Shown here: positions 1 through 9,830 of the stretch, in pieces
Layout of the letters: each line of letters begins with the position of its first letter
Position numbering within the stretch: position 1 is the stretch's first letter
Notes under the pieces: model-generated
What the model saw: the letters and a program-made list of their open reading frames with translations, nothing else
Told to the model about the DNA's origin: nothing
Database searches by the model: none
Assembly (NCBI RefSeq): GCF_028890305.1
Contig: NZ_JARBXM010000001.1
Location: forward strand, 1,158,501-1,222,500
Direction of reading: 5' to 3'
Length of the DNA stretch: 64,000 nucleotides
DNA from: Candidatus Methanosphaera massiliense
GTDB lineage: Archaea > Methanobacteriota > Methanobacteria > Methanobacteriales > Methanobacteriaceae
Position numbers and translations under genes: made by a program

Positions 1-5
1 TTAAA

Positions 6-287
6 ATGATAACTCCACAGAACATATTTCGACATGAATTTATTGGTCTAACTGTTGAAATCACAGACAGTAACCATAAAGAATTCATAGGAATAAAAGG
101 GAAAATTATCGATGAAACTCGTAATATAATCACAATTGATACGAGTACAGGCGAAAAAAAAATACCTAAAAAAGAGGTAACATTTTTATTCACATTACCT
201 CAAGGTGAAAAAGTTTCTATTAAAGGAGAAATTATTGTAGCCCGCCCTGAAGACCGGATAAAGAAAAAATATAAGAAAATTAGGTGA
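6..287 (+). CDS. rnp1: Ribonuclease P protein component 1 (Rpp29/Pop4)
   Basis: Protein subunit of archaeal RNase P, which removes the 5' leader of pre-tRNAs together with the catalytic RNA. The 93-residue product has the family pattern: an N-terminal helix ([10 protein letters not shown]), then a small beta barrel with [11 protein letters not shown] and a basic C-terminal tail (RIKKKYKK). It is the first gene visible, and rps17 follows after 4 bases, so it lies inside the operon and its upstream partners fall outside the window. Length is normal for the family. Confidence 0.93.
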   Translation: MITPQNIFRHEFIGLTVEITDSNHKEFIGIKGKIIDETRNIITIDTSTGEKKIPKKEVTFLFTLPQGEKVSIKGEIIVARPEDRIKKKYKKIR

Positions 288-291
288 AAAT

Positions 292-612
292 ATGGTAGGC
301 ATTAATGTAAAGCAACCTGAAAAAGAATGTCACGATCCTAACTGTCCATTTCACGGTGAACTCTCTGTAAGAGGTCAAGTTATAGAAGGAACAGTTACTA
401 GTGATAAGGCAGATCGTACAATTACCGTAGAAAGAAGTTTCTATGAGTATATTGACAAATATGAAAGATACGAAAAAAGAAATTCTAAAATAAAAGCACA
501 TAAACCAGATTGTCTTGACGTTAAAGTTGGAGATTCTGTAAAAATTGCTGAATGCAGACAACTTAGTAAAACTAAACATTTTGTGCTAGTAGAAGTTAAA
601 GAAGGAGAATAA
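292..612 (+). CDS. rps17: 30S ribosomal protein S17 (uS17, archaeal)
   Basis: Small-subunit protein that binds 16S rRNA near the 5' domain. The 106-residue protein carries the archaeal S17 opening [12 protein letters not shown] and the OB-fold segment [20 protein letters not shown], followed by the [16 protein letters not shown] turn. It sits 4 bases after rnp1 and 5 bases before rpl14, so all three are translated from one mRNA. Confidence 0.97.
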   Translation: MVGINVKQPEKECHDPNCPFHGELSVRGQVIEGTVTSDKADRTITVERSFYEYIDKYERYEKRNSKIKAHKPDCLDVKVGDSVKIAECRQLSKTKHFVLVEVKEGE

Positions 613-617
613 ATAAA

Positions 618-1016
618 ATGAAAGCAATTACATCAAAAGTCTCCAAATCTCTTCCTATCGGTGCTAATCTAAAATGTATAGACAATACCGGAGCACGTGA
701 AGTAGAAATTATTTCAGTAAAAGGATTTAAAGGAGTAAGAAGAAGACTTGCTGCAGCTGGAGTAGGTGACATGGTAGTAGTTTCAGTTAAAAAAGGAACA
801 GCTGACATGAGAAGAGAAGTTACAACAGCAGTAGTAGTACGTCAAAAGAAAGAATACAGACGTGCAGATGGTCTAAGAGTTAAATTTGAAGACAATGCAG
901 CTGTAATCATTACCGAAGATGGCGTATTAAAAGGTTCAGAAATCAGAGGTCCTATTGCTAAGGAAGCAGCAGATCTTTGGCCAGCAATTGGTAGTGCTGC
1001 AAGTATAATAGTATAG
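618..1016 (+). CDS. rpl14: 50S ribosomal protein L14 (uL14)
   Basis: Large-subunit protein at the intersubunit face. The 132 residues include [19 protein letters not shown] and the conserved [14 protein letters not shown], and end in [20 protein letters not shown], the archaeal/eukaryotic-type C-terminus. Its place between rps17 and rpl24 is the standard archaeal order. Confidence 0.98.
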   Translation: MKAITSKVSKSLPIGANLKCIDNTGAREVEIISVKGFKGVRRRLAAAGVGDMVVVSVKKGTADMRREVTTAVVVRQKKEYRRADGLRVKFEDNAAVIITEDGVLKGSEIRGPIAKEAADLWPAIGSAASIIV

Positions 1017-1024
1017 GTGGAATT

Positions 1025-1378
1025 ATGTCAAAACAACCAAGAAAACAACGTAAAGCATTATATACAGCACCACTACACAAACGTCACAATTCAATGAGTG
1101 TACATCTTTCCGATGAACTCAGAGAAGAATTCAACAGAAGATCCTTCCCTGTAAGAAAAGGAGACGATGTTGAAATAGTACGTGGTGACTTTAAAGGAAC
1201 TGAAGGAAAAGTTGAAGGTGTAGATCTTAAAAATTACCGTGTTCTTGTTGACGGTGCATCCAGTCAGAAACAAGATGGATCAAAATTATACCAACCAATT
1301 CACCCATCAAACTTAGTTCTAATAGATGTATACTTAGATGATGAAAGAAGAAATGAAGCATTAAATAGGAAGGTATAA
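1025..1378 (+). CDS. rpl24: 50S ribosomal protein L24 (uL24)
   Basis: Assembly-initiating large-subunit protein. The 117-residue sequence has the archaeal N-terminus (SKQPRKQRKALYTAPLHKR) and a KOW motif around residues 44-70 (GDDVEIVRGDFKGTEGKV). A GGTGGAATT site precedes the ATG, and rps4e starts 2 bases after the stop. Confidence 0.97.
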   Translation: MSKQPRKQRKALYTAPLHKRHNSMSVHLSDELREEFNRRSFPVRKGDDVEIVRGDFKGTEGKVEGVDLKNYRVLVDGASSQKQDGSKLYQPIHPSNLVLIDVYLDDERRNEALNRKV

Positions 1379-1380
1379 TC

Positions 1381-2106
1381 ATGGCAAATATGGGATCAAG
1401 AAAACACTTAAAAAGATTCAAAGCACCAAAAACATGGCCTATCCACACTAAAGAAGAAGTATGGACTACAAAAACAAGTGCAGGACCACACGCTATAACT
1501 GAATCAATACCTCTTGTAATGGTTTTAAGAGAAATTTTAGGATTAGCAGAAAATACACGTGAAGCTAAAATTATCTTAAACAATGGTGACGTATTAGTTG
1601 ATGGTGTACCAAGAAAAGACCACAGATTCCCTGTAGGTTTCATGGATGTTATATCAATACCAAAAATCAACAAATACTACAGAATCTTACAAGATAACAA
1701 AGGAGCATTAGTACTACACGAAATTGAAGAAAAAGATTCAACTTTCAAATTAGTAACTATTAAAAACAAAACCACAGTTAAAGGTGGAAAAACTCAGTTA
1801 AACTTAGAAGATGGTAGAAACGTTATCACTGAAGAAGATTACAAAACTGGTGATGTTTTATTATTAAACATACCTGACCAAACAGTATCTGATTCAATTA
1901 AATTTGAAGAAGGAGCAATTGGTTTAATCACTGGTGGTAAACACATTGGTGAAACAGGTAAAATTGATAGTATTAATATAACCAAATCTTCTAAATCAAA
2001 TACAGTACTAATGGAAACAGAAGAAGGTTCATTCTTAACCTTAACAAAATATGTTTTCGTAATAGGTCAAGATAAACCAGTCATATCATTATTAGGAGAT
2101 GACTAA
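1381..2106 (+). CDS. rps4e: 30S ribosomal protein S4e (eS4)
   Basis: Small-subunit protein of archaea and eukaryotes, absent from bacteria. At 241 residues it shows the N-terminal block ([16 protein letters not shown]), an S4-like RNA-binding segment near residues 43-75 ([20 protein letters not shown]) and a C-terminal KOW region ([18 protein letters not shown]). It is tightly packed between rpl24 and rpl5 with 2-base gaps. Confidence 0.97.
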   Translation: MANMGSRKHLKRFKAPKTWPIHTKEEVWTTKTSAGPHAITESIPLVMVLREILGLAENTREAKIILNNGDVLVDGVPRKDHRFPVGFMDVISIPKINKYYRILQDNKGALVLHEIEEKDSTFKLVTIKNKTTVKGGKTQLNLEDGRNVITEEDYKTGDVLLLNIPDQTVSDSIKFEEGAIGLITGGKHIGETGKIDSINITKSSKSNTVLMETEEGSFLTLTKYVFVIGQDKPVISLLGDD

Positions 2107-2108
2107 AC

Positions 2109-2615
2109 ATGAATGTAATGGAAAAACCTTACATTGCAAAAGCTACTGTAAATATTGGTGTAGGTGAAGGTGGAGAAAAATTAACAAGAGCAGAAAAATT
2201 AATCGAATCTCTTGTTGATCAAAAACCTGTAAGAACATACTCAAAAGTTACAAACCCTGAATTTGGAATTAGGAAAAAACAACCTATTGCATGTAAAGTA
2301 ACTTTAAGAGGAGAAAAAGCTGATAAAATCATATCTATGGTATTAGCAGGATTAGAAAACAAAATCAAAGCTTCTCAATTTGACCAAGAAGGTAACGTAT
2401 CCTTCGGTATCAGAGAACACATTGATATTCCTGGAGTAAGATATGACCCAGATATAGGAATTTTTGGTATGGATGTTTCTGTAACATTCCAAAAACCAGG
2501 TCACAGAATCAAAGAAAGAAGATTAAGACCTAAAAAATTACCACAAGCACAAAGAGTTACAAAAGAAGAATCTATGGAATTAATGAAAGAAAAATTCCAA
2601 GTTACAATAGAATAG
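2109..2615 (+). CDS. rpl5: 50S ribosomal protein L5 (uL5)
   Basis: Central-protuberance protein that binds 5S rRNA and contacts P-site tRNA. The 168-residue sequence contains [33 protein letters not shown] and the [20 protein letters not shown] block typical of archaeal L5. It starts 2 bases after rps4e. Confidence 0.97.
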   Translation: MNVMEKPYIAKATVNIGVGEGGEKLTRAEKLIESLVDQKPVRTYSKVTNPEFGIRKKQPIACKVTLRGEKADKIISMVLAGLENKIKASQFDQEGNVSFGIREHIDIPGVRYDPDIGIFGMDVSVTFQKPGHRIKERRLRPKKLPQAQRVTKEESMELMKEKFQVTIE

Positions 2616-2627
2616 AAGGTGAATATT

Positions 2628-2771
2628 GTGGCAAAAAAATACGGGAAAGCAGCAAGAAAATGTAGTCGATGTGGAGATCATTCTGCTATTGTAAGAAGAT
2701 ACGGTTTAAATCTTTGCCGTCAATGCTTTAGAGAAATAGCTCCAAAAATCGGATTTAAAAAATATAATTAA
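2628..2771 (+). CDS. rps14: 30S ribosomal protein S14, zinc-binding type (uS14)
   Basis: A very short gene of 47 codons plus stop, read here directly from the sequence. Translation begins at GTG (position 2628) after GAAGGTGA and gives [20 protein letters not shown] and so on. Cysteines 12, 15, 30 and 33 form two CxxC knuckles, the zinc ribbon of the C+ form of S14. It lies between rpl5 and rps8, the standard archaeal position. The GTG start is supported by the spacing to the GGTGA site and by the normal family length. Confidence 0.95.
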   Translation: MAKKYGKAARKCSRCGDHSAIVRRYGLNLCRQCFREIAPKIGFKKYN

Positions 2772-2787
2772 AAGGAGTGTTTAAAGA

Positions 2788-3180
2788 ATGTCTCTTATGG
2801 ATCCTCTTGCAGATGCATTAACAAACATTAGAAACAATGAGTTACAAGGTAATGACAAATGTGTCATTTCACCTGCATCAAAACTTATTGGTCATGTATT
2901 AAGCACAATGCAGAAGGAAGATTATATAGGAAATTTTGAATTAGTTGATGATGGAAAAGCTGGAAAATTCAATGTTGAATTAGTTGGTAACATAAACAAA
3001 TGTGGAGTTATCAAACCACGTCACGCTGTAAAAAATACAGAATTTGAAGATTATGAAAAAAGATACTTACCAGCAAAAAACTTTGGTATATTAATTGTAA
3101 CAACACCTCAAGGTGTAATGACTCACCATGAAGCTAAAGAAGCTGGACTTGGTGGAAGATTATTAGTATACGTATATTAA
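2788..3180 (+). CDS. rps8: 30S ribosomal protein S8 (uS8)
   Basis: 16S rRNA-binding assembly protein. The 130 residues open with [14 protein letters not shown] and end in the S8 signature [20 protein letters not shown]. An AAGGAG site lies ahead of the ATG. Confidence 0.97.
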   Translation: MSLMDPLADALTNIRNNELQGNDKCVISPASKLIGHVLSTMQKEDYIGNFELVDDGKAGKFNVELVGNINKCGVIKPRHAVKNTEFEDYEKRYLPAKNFGILIVTTPQGVMTHHEAKEAGLGGRLLVYVY

Positions 3181-3194
3181 AATTAGGTGAAAAA

Positions 3195-3749
3195 ATGGTT
3201 AAATTAGCAAATATAACAGAGACAATCCCTATTCCTGAAGATGTTACTGTTAACGTAGAAAATTCTGAAGTAACAGTTAAAGGAAATGGTGGAGAAATTA
3301 AGAGAAACTTCAACCATAATAACATTACCATATCTAATGATGATGAAAATGTTACAATAAGTGTAGCATTTCCAAATAAAAAAGATAAAGCTATGGTTGG
3401 AACTATAAAATCACATGTATCAAACATGATTTATGGTGTAAAACATGGTTTTACTTACAAAATGAAAATAGTATACGCACACTTTCCAATGACTGTGAAA
3501 GTAAAAGGAAATATTGTATCAATAGACAACTTCCTTGGAGAAAGAAGTCCACGTACAGCTAAAATCATTGGTGATGTAAAAGTGTCAGTAAAAGGTGACG
3601 ATGTAACAATCACTGGTATTAACAAAGAACATGTTGGTCAAACAATGGCAAACATTGAACAAGCAACCAAGATTAAAGGTAGGGACCCTCGTATATTCCA
3701 AGATGGAATTTACTTAGTGGACAAAACTCAGGAAGAATTAGAAGAATAA
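3195..3749 (+). CDS. rpl6: 50S ribosomal protein L6 (uL6)
   Basis: Large-subunit protein near the factor-binding site. The 184 residues contain two L6 repeats. The first covers roughly residues 8-85; the second includes YAHFPMTVKVKGN and the archaeal signature NFLGERSPRTAKI. The C-terminus IKGRDPRIFQDGIYLVDK is typical of archaeal L6. A GGTGA site precedes the ATG. Confidence 0.97.
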   Translation: MVKLANITETIPIPEDVTVNVENSEVTVKGNGGEIKRNFNHNNITISNDDENVTISVAFPNKKDKAMVGTIKSHVSNMIYGVKHGFTYKMKIVYAHFPMTVKVKGNIVSIDNFLGERSPRTAKIIGDVKVSVKGDDVTITGINKEHVGQTMANIEQATKIKGRDPRIFQDGIYLVDKTQEELEE

Positions 3750-3773
3750 AAATTTTATTAAGAGGAAGTTATC

Positions 3774-4103
3774 ATGACAAAAAAACCATCCTTCAAAAGA
3801 CAAGAACATTGGAGATACAAAAAACTTGGTGATAGTTACCGTAGACCTAGAGGTAAACTAAGTAAAAGACGACGATACCAAGCAAGAAAACCTGCAATGG
3901 CAAGAGTTGGATTCCGTAGTCCTAAAGCAACCAGAGGATTACATCCATCAGGTTTCAAAGACATATTAGTAGAAAATGTCGAACAAATCAAAGCTTTAAA
4001 TCCAGAAACTGATGCAGCAAGAATTAGTGCAACAGTTGGAAAAAGAAAAAGACAGTTAATTGAAGCAGAAGCTAAAGAAATAGGGGTAAAACTATTAAAT
4101 TAA
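3774..4103 (+). CDS. rpl32e: 50S ribosomal protein L32e (eL32)
   Basis: Archaeal/eukaryotic large-subunit protein. The 109-residue, strongly basic product has FKRQEHWRYKKLGDSYRRPR, the eL32 core, and the GLHPSGF turn. It is followed by a 76-base spacer, the longest in this part of the operon, before rpl19e. Confidence 0.96.
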   Translation: MTKKPSFKRQEHWRYKKLGDSYRRPRGKLSKRRRYQARKPAMARVGFRSPKATRGLHPSGFKDILVENVEQIKALNPETDAARISATVGKRKRQLIEAEAKEIGVKLLN

Positions 4104-4179
4104 GATTGCCTGATGTAATGATTCGTTTTTGAATACATTATACAATAATCTTAATAATGATATAACTAGGAGGATTTTT

Positions 4180-4638
4180 ATGAATCTTACCACACAGAAA
4201 AAATTAGCTGCAAAAATCCTAAAAGTAGGAGTAAACAGGGTATGGATTGATCCAGAACACATGGAAGAAGTATCCAGAGCAATAACAAGAAATAGTGTAA
4301 AAGCTTTGATTAATGATGGCGTTATCAAAGCAAAACCTGTTAAAGGAATAAGCAGTTACAGAAGCAAAAAGAACGCTCAACAAAAAGGTAAAGGAAAAAG
4401 AAAAGGTCAAGGTAGTAGAAAAGGGGCAAAAAGAGCAAGAACTCCTAAAAAACAAGCATGGATGAGTACAATCCGTTCTTTAAGAGTTGTTCTTAAAGAT
4501 ATGCGTGCTAACGATGAAATTGATAGAACTACCTACCGTAAATTATATAACATGGCAAAAGGTGGATCATTCAGAAGTAAATCATACATGAAAACTTATG
4601 CTAAAGACCACGGAATGCTTAAAGAAACGGGGGAATAG
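4180..4638 (+). CDS. rpl19e: 50S ribosomal protein L19e (eL19)
   Basis: Archaeal/eukaryotic large-subunit protein of 152 residues. The start is placed at the ATG at 4180 because it follows a strong AGGAGG site (4169-4174) and gives the family N-terminus MNLTTQKKLAAKILKVGVNR. An in-frame ATG at 4129 would add 17 residues with no family match. Basic linker repeats (GKGKRKGQGSRKGAKRAR) and the LRVVLKDMRANDEI helix are visible. rpl18 begins 3 bases after the stop. Confidence 0.96.
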   Translation: MNLTTQKKLAAKILKVGVNRVWIDPEHMEEVSRAITRNSVKALINDGVIKAKPVKGISSYRSKKNAQQKGKGKRKGQGSRKGAKRARTPKKQAWMSTIRSLRVVLKDMRANDEIDRTTYRKLYNMAKGGSFRSKSYMKTYAKDHGMLKETGE

Positions 4639-4641
4639 AAA

Positions 4642-5223
4642 GTGGCACGAGGAGCAACATATAAAGTACAATTCAAAAGAAGACGTGAAGGAAAAACTAA
4701 TTACAACAAAAGATATAAATTAGTTGATCTAGACAAAACAAGAATGGTTGTTAGAATTACTTCAAATCATACCATAACTCAATTAGTTAAAATTGGAGAA
4801 AACGGTGATGAAACATTAGTTTCAGCTACTTCCAAACAATTAAAAGATTATGGATGGTTAGGAAACGGTAAAAACACATCTGCTGCTTACCTTACTGGTT
4901 ATTTATTCGGTAAAAAAGCATTAAATGAAGATTACACCGAAACAATCTTAGACATAGGACTTCAACATTCCATCGCAGGTACAAAAATCTACGCTGTATT
5001 AAAAGGAGCATTAGATGCAGGTTTAGAAATACCTCATAACGATTCTGTATTACCTGATGAATCAAGAATCAGAGGAGAACACATAGCACAATATGCTGAA
5101 AGTATGGATGAAGATGAGAAAAACACTAAATTCTCAAACTATATAAGATGTGGATTATCTCCTGAAGAATTACCAGATCATTTCGAAAGCGTTAAAAATA
5201 AAATAGATGAGGCAACACAATGA
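4642..5223 (+). CDS. rpl18: 50S ribosomal protein L18 (uL18)
   Basis: 5S rRNA-binding protein of 193 residues, the long archaeal form. Translation starts at GTG and gives [40 protein letters not shown] and the [12 protein letters not shown] segment are characteristic. Its stop overlaps the rps5 start by 4 bases (ATGA), indicating coupled translation. Confidence 0.97.
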   Translation: MARGATYKVQFKRRREGKTNYNKRYKLVDLDKTRMVVRITSNHTITQLVKIGENGDETLVSATSKQLKDYGWLGNGKNTSAAYLTGYLFGKKALNEDYTETILDIGLQHSIAGTKIYAVLKGALDAGLEIPHNDSVLPDESRIRGEHIAQYAESMDEDEKNTKFSNYIRCGLSPEELPDHFESVKNKIDEATQ

Positions 5224-5903
5224 GCAAAAGATCAAATAGATCAAACAACAAGAACAATTCTAACAAGTTCAACATAGAAAACTGGGAACCTAAAACTGAA
5301 CTTGGAAGAAAAGTTAAAGAAGGCGAAATAACTGATATTGACCAAATATTAGATAAAGGTCTTCCAATTATGGAATTAGAAATTGTTGACGCACTATTAC
5401 CAGATCTTGAAGAAGAAGTTATGGATGTTAACCTTGTTCAAAGAATGCATAAATCTGGTAGAAAAGTTAACTTTAGAGTAATTGTAGCAGTAGGAAATAG
5501 AAACGGATATGTAGGACTAGGACAAGGTAAATCCCAAGAAGTAGGACCTGCAATCAGAAAAGCTGTAGACCAAGCAAAATACAATCTCATAAAAGTTCGA
5601 AGAGGCTGTGGAGATTGGGGTTGTGGTTGTGGAAGACAACACACAGTACCTTACAAAGTAGAAGGTAAAATGAGCAGTGTAAAAGTAACACTCATCCCGG
5701 CACCAGCTGGAGTAAACCTTGCTATTGGTAACGTAGGCAAAACCATTCTCTCATTAGCAGGTATTGATGATGTATGGTCAATGACTAGTGGACAAACACA
5801 AACTACATTAAATTTTGCAGGTGCAGTATTTGATGCACTTAAAGCATTATCTAGTGTAAAATCAAGTGAAAAAGACCTTAAAGCTCTTGGAGTTATAGAT
5901 TAA
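5220..5903 (+). CDS. rps5: 30S ribosomal protein S5 (uS5)
   Basis: Decoding-fidelity protein. The 227 residues show [20 protein letters not shown] in the double-stranded RNA-binding-like fold, followed by the archaeal cysteine-rich insertion [12 protein letters not shown] and the [11 protein letters not shown] block. It overlaps rpl18 by 4 bases. Confidence 0.97.
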   Translation: MSKRSNRSNNKNNSNKFNIENWEPKTELGRKVKEGEITDIDQILDKGLPIMELEIVDALLPDLEEEVMDVNLVQRMHKSGRKVNFRVIVAVGNRNGYVGLGQGKSQEVGPAIRKAVDQAKYNLIKVRRGCGDWGCGCGRQHTVPYKVEGKMSSVKVTLIPAPAGVNLAIGNVGKTILSLAGIDDVWSMTSGQTQTTLNFAGAVFDALKALSSVKSSEKDLKALGVID

Positions 5904-5919
5904 ACATAGAGGTGTAATT

Positions 5920-6378
5920 ATGTATGCAGTTATAAGAATTCGAGGAAGAACTGGAATTAAAAGAAACCTTGCAGATACACTTGACATGCTTAATCTCACA
6001 AGAATTAGTCATGCTGTAGTAATTCCAGAAACACCAAGTTACAAAGGAATGTTACAAAAAGCTAAAGATTACATAACCTGGGGAGAAATCTCAGAAGATA
6101 CCTTCAAAGAATTAGTATCTGAAAGAGGAAGATTACCAGGAAATAAAAGAGTAACTGATGAATACGTTAAAGAAAACACAGACTATGATTCAGTTGACGC
6201 ATTAGCAGTAGCAATATACAACCAAGAAACAACTCTAAAAGAAGTTGGATTAAAACCAATATTCCGTTTAAACCCACCTAGAAAAGGATATGAAAGCACT
6301 AAAAAACCATATCATGAAGGAGGATCTCTTGGTTACAGATCTGAAAAAATTAATGAATTACTTGAAAAAATGATTTAA
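5920..6378 (+). CDS. rpl30: 50S ribosomal protein L30 (uL30)
   Basis: Large-subunit protein in the long archaeal form (152 residues). It opens with YAVIRIRGRTGIKRNLADTL, the ferredoxin-like L30 fold, and ends with RLNPPRKGYESTKKPYHEGG, typical of archaeal L7/L30. It lies between rps5 and rpl15, the standard order. Confidence 0.97.
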   Translation: MYAVIRIRGRTGIKRNLADTLDMLNLTRISHAVVIPETPSYKGMLQKAKDYITWGEISEDTFKELVSERGRLPGNKRVTDEYVKENTDYDSVDALAVAIYNQETTLKEVGLKPIFRLNPPRKGYESTKKPYHEGGSLGYRSEKINELLEKMI

Positions 6379-6392
6379 ATAAGGTGTCATGA

Positions 6393-6830
6393 ATGATTAG
6401 AAAAACTAAAAAAATCAGAAAACAAAGAGGTTCAAGATCTGTTGGTGGAGGTTGTACTAAAAAACGAAGAGGTGCAGGACACCGCGGAGGACGTGGACAA
6501 GCTGGAGGAAATAAACACCACTGGACTTGGATGGTAATCAACGATCCAAAACACTTTGGTAAATATGGATTCAAACGTCCACAAAAAACCATACAACAGT
6601 TTAAGCCAATCAATCTCTCTGTTATCGATGATAAAATTGATAAATTTTTAGATGAAGAAATAGCTGTTAAAGAAGATGGACAAATTGTATTAGATGTAAC
6701 TGACTTAGGTTACAACAAAGTATTAGGAAAAGGAAAATTATCCACTGCAATGACTATCAAAGCACCTAAATTCTCACAAAGTGCCATTGCTAAAATCGAA
6801 GATGCTGGCGGTATTGCTGAAATTATATAA
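6393..6830 (+). CDS. rpl15: 50S ribosomal protein L15 (uL15)
   Basis: Large-subunit protein of 145 residues. The N-terminus is glycine- and arginine-rich (GGGCTKKRRGAGHRGGRGQ), and the end TIKAPKFSQSAIAKIEDAGG is the L15 signature. It is followed by a 55-base spacer and secY. Confidence 0.97.
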   Translation: MIRKTKKIRKQRGSRSVGGGCTKKRRGAGHRGGRGQAGGNKHHWTWMVINDPKHFGKYGFKRPQKTIQQFKPINLSVIDDKIDKFLDEEIAVKEDGQIVLDVTDLGYNKVLGKGKLSTAMTIKAPKFSQSAIAKIEDAGGIAEII

Positions 6831-6885
6831 ATTTAATTTCAGAGGGCGTAATTTTATAAATAGAATTATGTCAGGAGAATAAAAT

Positions 6886-8235
6886 ATGTCATCACTAGAT
6901 AGTATTAAACCATTTTATTCTCTTTTACCACAAGTTGTTAACCCTGATAAACAACTAGGATTTAGAGAGAAAATTAAATGGACAGGAATAATCTTAATAT
7001 TATACTTCATATTAACAGAAGTATCTTTATATGGTCTTAGTCCAACAGCTATAGACCAATTTGCTCAGTTAAGATCAGTAATGGCAGGAAGTTTTGGTTC
7101 AATATTAACCTTAGGTATTGGTCCAATCGTAACTGCTTCAATCGTAATGCAATTATTAGTCGGTGGTAAGCTGATTGATCTAGACTTGTCAAAGCCAGAA
7201 GATAAGTCTGCATTCCAAGGAACACAGAAACTATTAGCTATAATATTTACACTATTTGAAGGAGCGGTACTTGTAATAACAGGTTCATTACCTCCAATTA
7301 GTGGTGATTACACATTAGTACTTATATTACAAATGGTTCTTGGTGGTATATTAATAATCTATATGGATGAAGTTGTAAGTAAATGGGGATTCGGTAGTGG
7401 TATTGGTTTATTCATTGCTGCAGGTGTAGCTCAGCAGATACTTGTAGGAGCATTTAACTTTTTACCATCAGCAGGATCATCAGAACCTGCAGGTAAAATA
7501 CCAGCATTCATATATTCATTAACAAGTGGACAACCAAACTTTGGTTTACTACTTCCAGTAATAGCAACTATAATTGTATTCTTAGTTGTTGTATATGCTG
7601 AATGTATGAGAGTTGAAATACCATTATCATATGGTGGAGTAAAAGGAGCTCGTTCCAAATACCCATTAAAATTTGTATATGCTAGTAACATGCCTGTTAT
7701 ATTAGTAAGTGCATTATTCTTAAATGTACAATTATTTGCAGGTATCTTCCAAAGTGCTGGATTCCCAATACTTGGTGAAGTATCACAGGGTCAAGCAATA
7801 AGTGGTATAGCTTATTACTTAACAACACCTACTAGTATATCAGTATTATTTACAGATCCATTAAAAGTAATAATTTATGCAATAGTATTCATAGGACTTG
7901 CAGTTGTATTTGCATTACTATGGGTTGAAATCAGTGGTATAGGCTCAAAACAAGTTTCAAAACAACTCTCAAATATGGGAGTTCAAGTACCTGGTTTCAG
8001 AAGTAGTAAAGTACAATTCAAAAGAATCATGGATAAATACATTCCAACAATCACAGTATTAGGTGGTGCATTTGTAGGATTACTTGCATTTGCAGCTGAT
8101 TTAACCGGTGCACTCGGTGGAGGTACTGGTGTACTATTGACTGTTGGTGTTGTATACAGATTATATGAAGAAATGGCTAAAGAACAATTAATGGATATGC
8201 ATCCAATGATGAGAAGATTCTTAGGTGAAGAATAA
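6886..8235 (+). CDS. secY: Protein translocase subunit SecY
   Basis: Channel subunit of the Sec61/SecYEG translocon, an integral membrane protein of 449 residues with about ten hydrophobic segments. The plug-region motif GSFGSILTLGIGPIVTASIV (residues 67-86) and the cytoplasmic loops YAECMRVEIPLSYGGVKGAR and FKRIMDKYIPTIT are characteristic of archaeal SecY. A GGAG site lies just ahead of the ATG. It closes the ribosomal block, and adk follows after 89 bases. Confidence 0.97.
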   Translation: MSSLDSIKPFYSLLPQVVNPDKQLGFREKIKWTGIILILYFILTEVSLYGLSPTAIDQFAQLRSVMAGSFGSILTLGIGPIVTASIVMQLLVGGKLIDLDLSKPEDKSAFQGTQKLLAIIFTLFEGAVLVITGSLPPISGDYTLVLILQMVLGGILIIYMDEVVSKWGFGSGIGLFIAAGVAQQILVGAFNFLPSAGSSEPAGKIPAFIYSLTSGQPNFGLLLPVIATIIVFLVVVYAECMRVEIPLSYGGVKGARSKYPLKFVYASNMPVILVSALFLNVQLFAGIFQSAGFPILGEVSQGQAISGIAYYLTTPTSISVLFTDPLKVIIYAIVFIGLAVVFALLWVEISGIGSKQVSKQLSNMGVQVPGFRSSKVQFKRIMDKYIPTITVLGGAFVGLLAFAADLTGALGGGTGVLLTVGVVYRLYEEMAKEQLMDMHPMMRRFLGEE

Positions 8236-8324
8236 TAAAATATTAAATTGATAATATCTATCTATTCAATTTATTATTTTTTAAAATAAAGTAGAAAATA
8301 AAGTAAATAAATAAAGTGATTATT

Positions 8325-8882
8325 ATGAATATAGTAGTACTTGCAGGAATCCCTGGTACTGGTAGTACAACAGTATTAAACAAAGTATTAGAAGAAGTTG
8401 ATTATGTAAATATTAACTATGGAAATGTAATGTTTGATATTGCCCATGAAAGAGGATTAGTAGATTCACGTGATGAAATGCGTAAATTAAATCCTGAAAT
8501 ACAAAAAGATGTACAAAAAAAAGCAGCTGAAAGAATTCATGAAATGGCACAAGATGACGATGTAATCATTGATACTCACTGTACTATTAAAACTCCTAAA
8601 GGATTTTTACCAGGATTACCAAAATGGGTTTTAGAAGAGTTACAACCAACTCAATTTATATTAATTGAAGCTAAACCTAGTGAAATTATATACAGAAGAA
8701 TGAATGATGATACTCGTGAACGTGATGCAGAACATGCTGATGCAATAGACTTACATCAAAGAATGTCAAGAGCAACAGCAATGAGTTATGCAGTATTAAC
8801 TGGTTGTACCGTAGCAACAGTACAAAATAATGATGATGGTTTAGATAAAGCAGTATCTGAAATAGTTGATATCTTATCCTAG
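8325..8882 (+). CDS. adkA: Adenylate kinase, archaeal type
   Basis: Converts AMP and ATP to two ADP in the cytoplasm. The 185-residue protein begins MNIVVLAGIPGTGSTTVLNK. This P-loop lacks the usual lysine, as is common in archaeal adenylate kinases. A second motif, DTHCTIKTPKGFLPGLPKWV, matches the archaeal AMP-binding region. The ATG at 8325 is preferred over the in-frame GTG at 8316 because GTGATT there looks like the ribosome-binding site used by many genes here. Its position between secY and the insertase gene is conserved in Methanobacteriales. Confidence 0.93.
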   Translation: MNIVVLAGIPGTGSTTVLNKVLEEVDYVNINYGNVMFDIAHERGLVDSRDEMRKLNPEIQKDVQKKAAERIHEMAQDDDVIIDTHCTIKTPKGFLPGLPKWVLEELQPTQFILIEAKPSEIIYRRMNDDTRERDAEHADAIDLHQRMSRATAMSYAVLTGCTVATVQNNDDGLDKAVSEIVDILS

Positions 8883-8896
8883 AATGAGGATTAGTT

Positions 8897-9433
8897 ATGA
8901 GTTATTTAGATTTTCTATTAGATCCATTGATAAGCATGGATCCAACACCATCTAATCCAGTATTCACAATATTTTTTATAGCTGCACTAATAGCATTATT
9001 TATTGTGGTTTTACAAAAATGGTTGATTGATTACGATAAGATGCATGAGCTTCAAGCTGAAATGAAGGAATTACAAAACGATATGAGAGCAGCTCAACAA
9101 TCAGGTGATCCAAAAGCTTTAGCAAAAGTTCAGAAAAGACAAAAAGAACTTTTACCTAAAAACAATGAACTAATGAAAATGCAAATGAAACCAACAATCA
9201 TTACCATGATACCTATTATGATTATTTATTATGGTATGATTGGAAACCATGCGATTAGTCATGTAATAATCAATATTACATCATCACAATATTTCCTATT
9301 ATTAATACCAATATGGAATATATTTTGGACTCAATCAAATCCATTGACAATAAACTTCTTTGGATGGTATATTTTATGTTCATTTGCAATGAGCTTTTTA
9401 TTCCGTAGAATATTCGGATTAAATTCAATGTAA
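8897..9433 (+). CDS. DUF106/EMC3-family membrane protein (YidC/Oxa1-like insertase)
   Basis: A 178-residue membrane protein with an N-terminal membrane segment (about 22-43), a charged coiled-coil hairpin (about 48-90, DKMHELQAEMKELQND and onward), then three hydrophobic segments (about 98-115, 128-145, 153-170). This architecture and the position next to secY and adk match archaeal DUF106, placed in the Oxa1/YidC/EMC3/TMCO1 superfamily of membrane-protein insertases. It would assist SecY in inserting short membrane segments. The family role is established; the function of this copy is inferred. Confidence 0.85.
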   Translation: MSYLDFLLDPLISMDPTPSNPVFTIFFIAALIALFIVVLQKWLIDYDKMHELQAEMKELQNDMRAAQQSGDPKALAKVQKRQKELLPKNNELMKMQMKPTIITMIPIMIIYYGMIGNHAISHVIINITSSQYFLLLIPIWNIFWTQSNPLTINFFGWYILCSFAMSFLFRRIFGLNSM

Positions 9434-9560
9434 TTTCAATCGATAATAATTTAAATTATCATATATAAAGTAAATATATAACTTAAATATTTTATTAAGT
9501 TCAAAGGGAAATTTAATATAAACTTAATAAAAACCAATAAAATGAAAAGGAGGATACACA

Positions 9561-9830
9561 ATGTCTGCACCTAGATTTAGAACAAAAACATTCAAAAGAT
9601 CTTTGAAAACAGTTCCAGGTGGAAGAAAAGTAGAACACTATAAGAAGAAAAAACCTTCTAAACATGTATGTGCAAAATGTGGAAAAGTATTAGATGCTGT
9701 ACCACGAGGAAGACCATACGAAATTAGAAAACTATCTAAAAACCAGAGAAGGCCAAACAGACCTTATGGTGGAAAATATTGTACAAACTGTACTAAAAAA
9801 TTAATCAAAGAAGAGGCAAGATCATTATGA
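9561..9830 (+). CDS. rpl34e: 50S ribosomal protein L34e (eL34)
   Basis: Archaeal/eukaryotic large-subunit protein of 89 residues. It has two CxxC knuckles (CAKCG near residue 38 and CTNC near residue 77) and the [20 protein letters not shown] core. A strong AAGGAGG site precedes the ATG. Its end overlaps cmk by 4 bases. The 127-base spacer upstream is AT-rich and probably holds its own promoter. Confidence 0.96.
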   Translation: MSAPRFRTKTFKRSLKTVPGGRKVEHYKKKKPSKHVCAKCGKVLDAVPRGRPYEIRKLSKNQRRPNRPYGGKYCTNCTKKLIKEEARSL